From contig NC_087072.1 in assembly GCF_026151205.1 (NCBI RefSeq), positions 14,484,169-14,548,168 of the forward strand: DNA of 64,000 nt, read 5' to 3'. The notes beneath the pieces were generated by a model. It did not search any database and was not told the DNA's origin. It worked only from the letters and a program-made list of their open reading frames with translations. A program made the translations under genes and the position numbers. Shown piece after piece: positions 40,656-56,800 of this stretch. Position 1 is the stretch's first letter; every line of letters begins with the position of its first letter. This DNA is from Bolinopsis microptera. Taxonomy: Eukaryota; Ctenophora; Tentaculata; Lobata; Bolinopsidae.

Positions 40656-43600
40656 CACAAAGACAGAGATGGACCAGATTTAAGGAACAGATTGAGGTGG
40701 TTGTCGTAGTTTTTATAGTTTGTTGTTTTCATTAGAGCCCTCCATGGTGGAAGGCTTACCAAAAGAGTGATCCAGGACTCGAAAAGAGAACCTGTTACAC
40801 ATTGGAACTTAATCTTACCTCAATAAATGTAATAGATTTGTAGTGTTGTAATTAGTTTAAAACTGAGGCGGGAGTTAGATTGAGGGAGCTTATAGTATGG
40901 AGCAAGATCTTTCCTTGCGTTTGACAAAATAGCTAATGAGGTCTGATAAGGTAATTTGAAACGGGGCGCTGCAAGCAGCTTGCTGGCTGACACGACCCAA
41001 AAACATAATGTTTTCGGTTTTGGTACGATAGAAAGGTTGAGAATGAAGCTGGTTTGATGATAGCTGCCGAGTGGCAGTTAAAATCGCCGATACAAAGACA
41101 GAGATGGACCAGATTTAAGGAACAGATTGAGGTGGTTGTCGTAGTTTTTATAGTTTGTTGTTTTCATTAGAGCCCTCCATGGTGGAAGGCTTACCAAAAG
41201 AGTGATCCAGGACTCGAAAGAGAACCTGTTACACATTGGAACTTAATCTTACCTCAATAAATGTAATAGATTTGTAGTGTTGTAATTAGTTTAAAACTGA
41301 GGCGGGAGTTAGATTGAGGGAGCTTATAGTATGGAGCAAGATCTTTCCTTGCGTTTGACAAAATAGCTAATGAGGTCTGATAAGGTAATTTGAAACGGGG
41401 CGCTGCAAGCAGCTTGCTGGCTGACACGACCCAAAAACATAATGTTTTCGGTTTTGGTACGATAGAAAGGTTGAGAATGAAGCTGGTTTGATGATAGCTG
41501 CCGAGTGGCAGTTAAAATCGCCGATACAAAGACAGAGATGGACCAGATTTAAGGAACAGATTGAGGTGGTTGTCGTAGTTTTTATAGTTTGTTGTTTTCA
41601 TTAGAGCCCTCCATGGTGGAAGGCTTACCAAAAGAGTGATCCAGGACTCGAAAGAGAACCTGTTACACATTGGAACTTAATCTTACCTCAATAAATGTAA
41701 TAGATTTGTAGTGTTGTAATTAGTTTAAAACTGAGGCGGGAGTTAGATTGAGGGAGCTTATAGTATGGAGCAAGATCTTTCCTTGCGTTTGACAAAATAG
41801 CTAATGAGGTCTGATAAGGTAATTTGAAACGGGGCGCTGCAAGCAGCTTGCTGGCTGACACGACCCAAAAACATAATGTTTTCGGTTTTGGTACGATAGA
41901 AAGGTTGAGAATGAAGCTGGTTTGATGATAGCTGCCGAGTGGCAGTTAAAATCGCCGATACAAAGACAGAGATGGACCAGATTTAAGGAACAGATTGAGG
42001 TGGTTGTCGTAGTTTTTATAGTTTGTTGTTTTCATTAGAGCCCTCCATGGTGGAAGGCTTACCAAAAGAGTGATCCAGGACTCGAAAGAGAACCTGTTAC
42101 ACATTGGAACTTAATCTTACCTCAATAAATGTAATAGATTTGTAGTGTTGTAATTAGTTTAAAACTGAGGCGGGAGTTAGATTGAGGGAGCTTATAGTAT
42201 GGAGCAAGATCTTTCCTTGCGTTTGACAAAATAGCTAATGAGGTCTGATAAGGTAATTTGAAACGGGGCGCTGCAAGCAGCTTGCTGGCTGACACGACCC
42301 AAAAACATAATGTTTTCGGTTTTGGTACGATAGAAAGGTTGAGAATGAAGCTGGTTTGATGATAGCTGCCGAGTGGCAGTTAAAATCGCCGATACAAAGA
42401 CAGAGATGGACCAGATTTAAGGAACAGATTGAGGTGGTTGTCGTAGTTTTTATAGTTTGTTGTTTTCATTAGAGCCCTCCATGGTGGAAGGCTTACCAAA
42501 AGAGTGATCCAGGACTCGAAAGAGAACCTGTTACACATTGGAACTTAATCTTACCTCAATAAATGTAATAGATTTGTAGTGTTGTAATTAGTTTAAAACT
42601 GAGGCGGGAGTTAGATTGAGGGAGCTTATAGTATGGAGCAAGATCTTTCCTTGCGTTTGACAAAATAGCTAATGAGGTCTGATAAGGTAATTTGAAACGG
42701 GGCGCTGCAAGCAGCTTGCTGGCTGACACGACCCAAAAACATAATGTTTTCGGTTTTGGTACGATAGAAAGGTTGAGAATGAAGCTGGTTTGATGATAGC
42801 TGCCGAGTGGCAGTTAAAATCGCCGATACAAAGACAGAGATGGACCAGATTTAAGGAACAGATTGAGGTGGTTGTCGTAGTTTTTATAGTTTGTTGTTTT
42901 CATTAGAGCCCTCCATGGTGGAAGGCTTACCAAAAGAGTGATCCAGGACTCGAAAGAGAACCTGTTACACATTGGAACTTAATCTTACCTCAATAAATGT
43001 AATAGATTTGTAGTGTTGTAATTAGTTTAAAACTGAGGCGGGAGTTAGATTGAGGGAGCTTATAGTATGGAGCAAGATCTTTCCTTGCGTTTGACAAAAT
43101 AGCTAATGAGGTCTGATAAGGTAATTTGAAACGGGGCGCTGCAAGCAGCTTGCTGGCTGACACGACCCAAAAACATAATGTTTTCGGTTTTGGTACGATA
43201 GAAAGGTTGAGAATGAAGCTGGTTTGATGATAGCTGCCGAGTGGCAGTTAAAATCGCCGATACAAAGACAGAGATGGACCAGATTTAAGGAACAGATTGA
43301 GGTGGTTGTCGTAGTTTTTATAGTTTGTTGTTTTCATTAGAGCCCTCCATGGTGGAAGGCTTACCAAAAGAGTGATCCAGGACTCGAAAGAGAACCTGTT
43401 ACACATTGGAACTTAATCTTACCTCAATAAATGTAATAGATTTGTAGTGTTGTAATTAGTTTAAAACTGAGGCGGGAGTTAGATTGAGGGAGCTTATAGT
43501 ATGGAGCAAGATCTTTCCTTGCGTTTGACAAAATAGCTAATGAGGTCTGATAAGGTAATTTGAAACGGGGCGCTGCAAGCAGCTTGCTGGCTGACACGAC

Positions 43601-46600
43601 CCAAAAACATAATGTTTTCGGTTTTGGTACGATAGAAAGGTTGAGAATGAAGCTGGTTTGATGATAGCTGCCGAGTGGCAGTTAAAATCGCCGATACAAA
43701 GACAGAGATGGACCAGATTTAAGGAACAGATTGAGGTGGTTGTCGTAGTTTTTATAGTTTGTTGTTTTCATTAGAGCCCTCCATGGTGGAAGGCTTACCA
43801 AAAGAGTGATCCAGGACTCGAAAGAGAACCTGTTACACATTGGAACTTAATCTTACCTCAATAAATGTAATAGATTTGTAGTGTTGTAATTAGTTTAAAA
43901 CTGAGGCGGGAGTTAGATTGAGGGAGCTTATAGTATGGAGCAAGATCTTTCCTTGCGTTTGACAAAATAGCTAATGAGGTCTGATAAGGTAATTTGAAAC
44001 GGGGCGCTGCAAGCAGCTTGCTGGCTGACACGACCCAAAAACATAATGTTTTCGGTTTTGGTACGATAGAAAGGTTGAGAATGAAGCTGGTTTGATGATA
44101 GCTGCCGAGTGGCAGTTAAAATCGCCGATACAAAGACAGAGATGGACCAGATTTAAGGAACAGATTGAGGTGGTTGTCGTAGTTTTTATAGTTTGTTGTT
44201 TTCATTAGAGCCCTCCATGGTGGAAGGCTTACCAAAAGAGTGATCCAGGACTCGAAAGAGAACCTGTTACACATTGGAACTTAATCTTACCTCAATAAAT
44301 GTAATAGATTTGTAGTGTTGTAATTAGTTTAAAACTGAGGCGGGAGTTAGATTGAGGGAGCTTATAGTATGGAGCAAGATCTTTCCTTGCGTTTGACAAA
44401 ATAGCTAATGAGGTCTGATAAGGTAATTTGAAACGGGGCGCTGCAAGCAGCTTGCTGGCTGACACGACCCAAAAACATAATGTTTTCGGTTTTGGTACGA
44501 TAGAAAGGTTGAGAATGAAGCTGGTTTGATGATAGCTGCCGAGTGGCAGTTAAAATCGCCGATACAAAGACAGAGATGGACCAGATTTAAGGAACAGATT
44601 GAGGTGGTTGTCGTAGTTTTTATAGTTTGTTGTTTTCATTAGAGCCCTCCATGGTGGAAGGCTTACCAAAAGAGTGATCCAGGACTCGAAAGAGAACCTG
44701 TTACACATTGGAACTTAATCTTACCTCAATAAATGTAATAGATTTGTAGTGTTGTAATTAGTTTAAAACTGAGGCGGGAGTTAGATTGAGGGAGCTTATA
44801 GTATGGAGCAAGATCTTTCCTTGCGTTTGACAAAATAGCTAATGAGGTCTGATAAGGTAATTTGAAACGGGGCGCTGCAAGCAGCTTGCTGGCTGACACG
44901 ACCCAAAAACATAATGTTTTCGGTTTTGGTACGATAGAAAGGTTGAGAATGAAGCTGGTTTGATGATAGCTGCCGAGTGGCAGTTAAAATCGCCGATACA
45001 AAGACAGAGATGGACCAGATTTAAGGAACAGATTGAGGTGGTTGTCGTAGTTTTTATAGTTTGTTGTTTTCATTAGAGCCCTCCATGGTGGAAGGCTTAC
45101 CAAAAGAGTGATCCAGGACTCGAAAGAGAACCTGTTACACATTGGAACTTAATCTTACCTCAATAAATGTAATAGATTTGTAGTGTTGTAATTAGTTTAA
45201 AACTGAGGCGGGAGTTAGATTGAGGGAGCTTATAGTATGGAGCAAGATCTTTCCTTGCGTTTGACCTTGCGTTTGACAAAATAGCTAATGAGGTCTGATA
45301 AGGTAATTTGAAACGGGGCGCTGCAAGCAGCTTGCTGGCTGACACGACCCAAAAACATAATGTTTTCGGTTTTGGTACGATAGAAAGGTTGAGAATGAAG
45401 CTGGTTTGATGATAGCTGCCGAGTGGCAGTTAAAATCGCCGATACAAAGACAGAGATGGACCAGATTTAAGGAACAGATTGAGGTGGTTGTCGTAGTTTT
45501 TATAGTTTGTTGTTTTCATTAGAGCCCTCCATGGTGGAAGGCTTACCAAAAGAGTGATCCAGGACTCGAAAGAGAACCTGTTACACATTGGAACTTAATC
45601 TTACCTCAATAAATGTAATAGATTTGTAGTGTTGTAATTAGTTTAAAACTGAGGCGGGAGTTAGATTGAGGGAGCTTATAGTATGGAGCAAGATCTTTCC
45701 TTGCGTTTGACAAAATAGCTAATGAGGTCTGATAAGGTAATTTGAAACGGGGCGCTGCAAGCAGCTTGCTGGCTGACACGACCCAAAAACATAATGTTTT
45801 CGGTTTTGGTACGATAGAAAGGTTGAGAATGAAGCTGGTTTGATGATAGCTGCCGAGTGGCAGTTAAAATCGCCGATACAAAGACAGAGATGGACCAGAT
45901 TTAAGGAACAGATTGAGGTGGTTGTCGTAGTTTTTATAGTTTGTTGTTTTCATTAGAGCCCTCCATGGTGGAAGGCTTACCAAAAGAGTGATCCAGGACT
46001 CGAAAGAGAACCTGTTACACATTGGAACTTAATCTTACCTCAATAAATGTAATAGATTTGTAGTGTTGTAATTAGTTTAAAACTGAGGCGGGAGTTAGAT
46101 TGAGGGAGCTTATAGTATGGAGCAAGATCTTTCCTTGCGTTTGACAAAATAGCTAATGAGGTCTGATAAGGTAATTTGAAACGGGGCGCTGCAAGCAGCT
46201 TGCTGGCTGACACGACCCAAAAACATAATGTTTTCGGTTTTGGTACGATAGAAAGGTTGAGAATGAAGCTGGTTTGATGATAGCTGCCGAGTGGCAGTTA
46301 AAATCGCCGATACAAAGACAGAGATGGACCAGATTTAAGGAACAGATTGAGGTGGTTGTCGTAGTTTTTATAGTTTGTTGTTTTCATTAGAGCCCTCCAT
46401 GGTGGAAGGCTTACCAAAAGAGTGATCCAGGACTCGAAAGAGAACCTGTTACACATTGGAACTTAATCTTACCTCAATAAATGTAATAGATTTGTAGTGT
46501 TGTAATTAGTTTAAAACTGAGGCGGGAGTTAGATTGAGGGAGCTTATAGTATGGAGCAAGATCTTTCCTTGCGTTTGACAAAATAGCTAATGAGGTCTGA

Positions 46601-49600
46601 TAAGGTAATTTGAAACGGGGCGCTGCAAGCAGCTTGCTGGCTGACACGACCCAAAAACATAATGTTTTCGGTTTTGGTACGATAGAAAGGTTGAGAATGA
46701 AGCTGGTTTGATGATAGCTGCCGAGTGGCAGTTAAAATCGCCGATACAAAGACAGAGATGGACCAGATTTAAGGAACAGATTGAGGTGGTTGTCGTAGTT
46801 TTTATAGTTTGTTGTTTTCATTAGAGCCCTCCATGGTGGAAGGCTTACCAAAAGAGTGATCCAGGACTCGAAAGAGAACCTGTTACACATTGGAACTTAA
46901 TCTTACCTCAATAAATGTAATAGATTTGTAGTGTTGTAATTAGTTTAAAACTGAGGCGGGAGTTAGATTGAGGGAGCTTATAGTATGGAGCAAGATCTTT
47001 CCTTGCGTTGACAAAATAGCTAATGAGGTCTGATAAGGTAATTTGAAACGGGGCGCTGCAAGCAGCTTGCTGGCTGACACGACCCAAAAACATAATGTTT
47101 TCGGTTTTGGTACGATAGAAAGGTTGAGAATGAAGCTGGTTTGATGATAGCTGCCGAGTGGCAGTTAAAATCGCCGATACAAAGACAGAGATGGACCAGA
47201 TTTAAGGAACAGATTGAGGTGGTTGTCGTAGTTTTTATAGTTTGTTGTTTTCATTAGAGCCCTCCATGGTGGAAGGCTTACCAAAAGAGTGATCCAGGAC
47301 TCGAAAGAGAACCTGTTACACATTGGAACTTAATCTTACCTCAATAAATGTAATAGATTTGTAGTGTTGTAATTAGTTTAAAACTGAGGCGGGAGTTAGA
47401 TTGAGGGAGCTTATAGTATGGAGCAAGATCTTTCCTTGCGTTTGACAAAATAGCTAATGAGGTCTGATAAGGTAATTTGAAACGGGGCGCTGCAAGCAGC
47501 TTGCTGGCTGACACGACCCAAAACATAATGTTTTCGGTTTTGGTACGATAGAAAGGTTGAGAATGAAGCTGGTTTGATGATAGCTGCCGAGTGGCAGTTA
47601 AAATCGCCGATACAAAGACAGAGATGGACCAGATTTAAGGAACAGATTGAGGTGGTTGTCGTAGTTTTTATAGTTTGTTGTTTTCATTAGAGCCCTCCAT
47701 GGTGGAAGGCTTACCAAAAGAGTGATCCAGGACTCGAAAGAGAACCTGTTACACATTGGAACTTAATCTTACCTCAATAAATGTAATAGATTTGTAGTGT
47801 TGTAATTAGTTTAAAACTGAGGCGGGAGTTAGATTGAGGGAGCTTATAGTATGGAGCAAGATCTTTCCTTGCGTTTGACAAAATAGCTAATGAGGTCTGA
47901 TAAGGTAATTTGAAACGGGGCGCTGCAAGCAGCTTGCTGGCTGACACGACCCAAAAACATAATGTTTTCGGTTTGGTACGATAGAAAGGTTGAGAATGAA
48001 GCTGGTTTGATGATAGCTGCCGAGTGGCAGTTAAAATCGCCGATACAAAGACAGAGATGGACCAGATTTAAGGAACAGATTGAGGTGGTTGTCGTAGTTT
48101 TTATAGTTTGTTGTTTTCATTAGAGCCCTCCATGGTGGAAGGCTTACCAAAAGAGTGATCCAGGACTCGAAAGAGAACCTGTTACACATTGGAACTTAAT
48201 CTTACCTCAATAAATGTAATAGATTTGTAGTGTTGTAATTAGTTTAAAACTGAGGCGGGAGTTAGATTGAGGGAGCTTATAGTATGGAGCAAGATCTTTC
48301 CTTGCGTTTGACAAAATAGCTAATGAGGTCTGATAAGGTAATTTGAAACGGGGCGCTGCAAGCAGCTTGCTGGCTGACACGACCCAAAAACATAATGTTT
48401 TCGGTTTTGGTACGATAGAAAGGTTGAGAATGAAGCTGGTTTGATGATAGCTGCCGAGTGGCAGTTAAAATCGCCGATACAAAGACAGAGATGGACCAGA
48501 TTTAAGGAACAGATTGAGGTGGTTGTCGTAGTTTTTATAGTTTGTTGTTTTCATTAGAGCCCTCCATGGTGGAAGGCTTACCAAAAGAGTGATCCAGGAC
48601 TCGAAAGAGAACCTGTTACACATTGGAACTTAATCTTACCTCAATAAATGTAATAGATTTGTAGTGTTGTAATTAGTTTAAAACTGAGGCGGGAGTTAGA
48701 TTGAGGGAGCTTATAGTATGGAGCAAGATCTTTCCTTGCGTTTGACAAAATAGCTAATGAGGTCTGATAAGGTAATTTGAAACGGGGCGCTGCAAGCAGC
48801 TTGCTGGCTGACACGACCCAAAAACATAATGTTTTCGGTTTTGGTACGATAGAAAGGTTGAGAATGAAGCTGGTTTGATGATAGCTGCCGAGTGGCAGTT
48901 AAAATCGCCGATACAAAGACAGAGATGGACCAGATTTAAGGAACAGATTGAGGTGGTTGTCGTAGTTTTTATAGTTTGTTGTTTTCATTAGAGCCCTCCA
49001 TGGTGGAAGGCTTACCAAAAGAGTGATCCAGGACTCGAAAGAGAACCTGTTACACATTGGAACTTAATCTTACCTCAATAAATGTAATAGATTTGTAGTG
49101 TTGTAATTAGTTTAAAACTGAGGCGGGAGTTAGATTGAGGGAGCTTATAGTATGGAGCAAGATCTTTCCTTGCGTTTGACAAAATAGCTAATGAGGTCTG
49201 ATAAGGTAATTTGAAACGGGGCGCTGCAAGCAGCTTGCTGGCTGACACGACCCAAAAACATAATGTTTTCGGTTTTGGTACGATAGAAAGGTTGAGAATG
49301 AAGCTGGTTTGATGATAGCTGCCGAGTGGCAGTTAAAATCGCCGATACAAAGACAGAGATGGACCAGATTTAAGGAACAGATTGAGGTGGTTGTCGTAGT
49401 TTTTATAGTTTGTTGTTTTCATTAGAGCCCTCCATGGTGGAAGGCTTACCAAAAGAGTGATCCAGGACTCGAAAGAGAACCTGTTACACATTGGAACTTA
49501 ATCTTACCTCAATAAATGTAATAGATTTGTAGTGTTGTAATTAGTTTAAAACTGAGGCGGGAGTTAGATTGAGGGAGCTTATAGTATGGAGCAAGATCTT

Positions 49601-51020
49601 TCCTTGCGTTTGACAAAATAGCTAATGAGGTCTGATAAGGTAATTTGAAACGGGGCGCTGCAAGCAGCTTGCTGGCTGACACGACCCAAAAACATAATGT
49701 TTTCGGTTTTGGTACGATAGAAAGGTTGAGAATGAAGCTGGTTTGATGATAGCTGCCGAGTGGCAGTTAAAATCGCCGATACAAAGACAGAGATGGACCA
49801 GATTTAAGGAACAGATTGAGGTGGTTGTCGTAGTTTTTATAGTTTGTTGTTTTCATTAGAGCCCTCCATGGTGGAAGGCTTACCAAAAGAGTGATCCAGG
49901 ACTCGAAAGAGAACCTGTTACACATTGGAACTTAATCTTACCTCAATAAATGTAATAGATTTGTAGTGTTGTAATTAGTTTAAAACTGAGGCGGGAGTTA
50001 GATTGAGGGAGCTTATAGTATGGAGCAAGATCTTTCCTTGCGTTTGACAAAATAGCTAATGAGGTCTGATAAGGTAATTTGAAACGGGGCGCTGCAAGCA
50101 GCTTGCTGGCTGACACGACCCAAAAACATAATGTTTTCGGTTTTGGTACGATAGAAAGGTTGAGAATGAAGCTGGTTTGATGATAGCTGCCGAGTGGCAG
50201 TTAAAATCGCCGATACAAAGACAGAGATGGACCAGATTTAAGGAACAGATTGAGGTGGTTGTCGTAGTTTTTATAGTTTGTTGTTTTCATTAGAGCCCTC
50301 CATGGTGGAAGGCTTACCAAAAGAGTGATCCAGGACTCGAAAGAGAACCTGTTACACATTGGAACTTAATCTTACCTCAATAAATGTAATAGATTTGTAG
50401 TGTTGTAATTAGTTTAAAACTGAGGCGGGAGTTAGATTGAGGGAGCTTATAGTATGGAGCAAGATCTTTCCTTGCGTTTGACAAAAATAGCTAATGAGGT
50501 CTGATAAGGTAATTTGAAACGGGGCGCTGCAAGCAGCTTGCTGGCTGACACGACCCAAAAACATAATGTTTTCGGTTTTGGTACGATAGAAAGGTTGAGA
50601 ATGAAGCTGGTTTGATGATAGCTGCCGAGTGGCAGTTAAAATCGCCGATACAAAGACAGAGATGGACCAGATTTAAGGAACAGATTGAGGTGGTTGTCGT
50701 AGTTTTTATAGTTTGTTGTTTTCATTAGAGCCCTCCATGGTGGAAGGCTTACCAAAAGAGTGATCCAGGACTCGAAAGAGAACCTGTTACACATTGGAAC
50801 TTAATCTTACCTCAATAAATGTAATAGATTTGTAGTGTTGTAATTAGTTTAAAACTGAGGCGGGAGTAGATTGAGGGAGCTTATAGTATGGAGCAAGATC
50901 TTTCCTTGCGTTTGACAAAATAGCTAAGAGGGTCTGATAAGGTAATTTGAAACGGGGCGCTGCAAGCAGCTTGCTGGCTGACCGACCCAAAAACATAATG
51001 TTTTCGGTTTTGGTACGATA
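40656..51020 (+). repeat. Clean satellite block 5 (about 24 units)
   Basis: Almost all units are identical. Private variants are rare: a 12-bp duplication at 45266-45277, single-base losses near 47008, 47520, 47970 and 50866, and an extra A near 50485. No higher-order repeat pattern is visible because units do not differ enough to define one. Confidence 0.93.
45254..45277 (+). repeat. 12-bp direct duplication private to one satellite unit
   Basis: CTTGCGTTTGAC at 45254-45265 is repeated directly at 45266-45277. Every other clean unit I read has it once. It is the only structural variant inside the clean blocks and could serve as a unique marker within the array. Confidence 0.85.
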
Positions 51021-53829
<2,809 letters not shown>

Positions 53830-56800
53830 AAAGGTAATTTGAAACGGGGCGCTGCAAGCAGCTTGCTGGCTGACACGACCCAAAAACATAATGTTTTCGG
53901 TTTTGGTACGATAGAAAGGTTGAGAATGAAGCTGGTTTGATGATAGCTGCCGAGTGGCAGTTAAAATCGCCGATACAAAGACAGAGATGGACCAGATTTA
54001 AGGAACAGATTGAGGTGGTTGTCGTAGTTTTTATAGTTTGTTGTTTTCATTAGAGCCCTCCATGGTGGAAGGCTTACCAAAAGAGTGATCCAGGACTCGA
54101 AAGAGAACCTGTTACACATTGGAACTTAATCTTACCTCAATAAATGTAATAGATTTGTAGTGTTGTAATTAGTTTAAAACTGAGGCGGGAGTTAGATTGA
54201 GGGAGCTTATAGTATGGAGCAAGATCTTTCCTTGCGTTTGACAAAATAGCTAATGAGGTCTGATAAGGTAATTTGAAACGGGGCGCTGCAAGCAGCTTGC
54301 TGGCTGACACGACCCAAAAACATAATGTTTTCGGTTTTGGTACGATAGAAAGGTTGAGAATGAAGCTGGTTTGATGATAGCTGCCGAGTGGCAGTTAAAA
54401 TCGCCGATACAAAGACAGAGATGGACCAGATTTAAGGAACAGATTGAGGTGGTTGTCGTAGTTTTTATAGTTTGTTGTTTTCATTAGAGCCCTCCATGGT
54501 GGAAGGCTTACCAAAAGAGTGATCCAGGACTCGAAAGAGAACCTGTTACACATTGGAACTTAATCTTACCTCAATAAATGTAATAGATTTGTAGTGTTGT
54601 AATTAGTTTAAAACTGAGGCGGGAGTTAGATTGAGGGAGCTTATAGTATGGAGCAAGATCTTTCCTTGCGTTTGACAAAATAGCTAATGAGGTCTGATAA
54701 GGTAATTTGAAACGGGGCGCTGCAAGCAGCTTGCTGGCTGACACGACCCAAAAACATAATGTTTTCGGTTTTGGTACGATAGAAAGGTTGAGAATGAAGC
54801 TGGTTTGATGATAGCTGCCGAGTGGCAGTTAAAATCGCCGATACAAAGACAGAGATGGACCAGATTTAAGGAACAGATTGAGGTGGTTGTCGTAGTTTTT
54901 ATAGTTTGTTGTTTTCATTAGAGCCCTCCATGGTGGAAGGCTTACCAAAAGAGTGATCCAGGACTCGAAAGAGAACCTGTTACACATTGGAACTTAATCT
55001 TACCTCAATAAATGTAATAGATTTGTAGTGTTGTAATTAGTTTAAAACTGAGGCGGGAGTTAGATTGAGGGAGCTTATAGTATGGAGCAAGATCTTTCCT
55101 TGCGTTTGACAAAATAGCTAATGAGGTCTGATAAGGTAATTTGAAACGGGGCGCTGCAAGCAGCTTGCTGGCTGACACGACCCAAAAACATAATGTTTTC
55201 GGTTTTGGTACGATAGAAAGGTTGAGAATGAAGCTGGTTTGATGATAGCTGCCGAGTGGCAGTTAAAATCGCCGATACAAAGACAGAGATGGACCAGATT
55301 TAAGGAACAGATTGAGGTGGTTGTCGTAGTTTTTATAGTTTGTTGTTTTCATTAGAGCCCTCCATGGTGGAAGGCTTACCAAAAGAGTGATCCAGGACTC
55401 GAAAGAGAACCTGTTACACATTGGAACTTAATCTTACCTCAATAAATGTAATAGATTTGTAGTGTTGTAATTAGTTTAAAACTGAGGCGGGAGTTAGATT
55501 GAGGGAGCTTATAGTATGGAGCAAGATCTTTCCTTGCGTTTGACAAAATAGCTAATGAGGTCTGATAAGGTAATTTGAAACGGGGCGCTGCAAGCAGCTT
55601 GCTGGCTGACACGACCCAAAAACATAATGTTTTCGGTTTTGGTACGATAGAAAGGTTGAGAATGAAGCTGGTTTGATGATAGCTGCCGAGTGGCAGTTAA
55701 AATCGCCGATACAAAGACAGAGATGGACCAGATTTAAGGAACAGATTGAGGTGGTTGTCGTAGTTTTTATAGTTTGTTGTTTTCATTAGAGCCCTCCATG
55801 GTGGAAGGCTTACCAAAAGAGTGATCCAGGACTCGAAAGAGAACCTGTTACACATTGGAACTTAATCTTACCTCAATAAATGTAATAGATTTGTAGTGTT
55901 GTAATTAGTTTAAAACTGAGGCGGGAGTTAGATTGAGGGAGCTTATAGTATGGAGCAAGATCTTTCCTTGCGTTTGACAAAATAGCTAATGAGGTCTGAT
56001 AAGGTAATTTGAAACGGGGCGCTGCAAGCAGCTTGCTGGCTGACACGACCCAAAAACATAATGTTTTCGGTTTTGGTACGATAGAAAGGTTGAGAATGAA
56101 GCTGGTTTGATGATAGCTGCCGAGTGGCAGTTAAAATCGCCGATACAAAGACAGAGATGGACCAGATTTAAGGAACAGATTGAGGTGGTTGTCGTAGTTT
56201 TTATAGTTTGTTGTTTTCATTAGAGCCCTCCATGGTGGAAGGCTTACCAAAAGAGTGATCCAGGACTCGAAAGAGAACCTGTTACACATTGGAACTTAAT
56301 CTTACCTCAATAAATGTAATAGATTTGTAGTGTTGTAATTAGTTTAAAACTGAGGCGGGAGTTAGATTGAGGGAGCTTATAGTATGGAGCAAGATCTTTC
56401 CTTGCGTTTGACAAAATAGCTAATGAGGTCTGATAAGGTAATTTGAAACGGGGCGCTGCAAGCAGCTTGCTGGCTGACACGACCCAAAAACATAATGTTT
56501 TCGGTTTTGGTACGATAGAAAGGTTGAGAATGAAGCTGGTTTGATGATAGCTGCCGAGTGGCAGTTAAAATCGCCGATACAAAGACAGAGATGGACCAGA
56601 TTTAAGGAACAGATTGAGGTGGTTGTCGTAGTTTTTATAGTTTGTTGTTTTCATTAGAGCCCTCCATGGTGGAAGGCTTACCAAAAGAGTGATCCAGGAC
56701 TCGAAAGAGAACCTGTTACACATTGGAACTTAATCTTACCTCAATAAATGTAATAGATTTGTAGTGTTGTAATTAGTTTAAAACTGAGGCGGGAGTTAGA

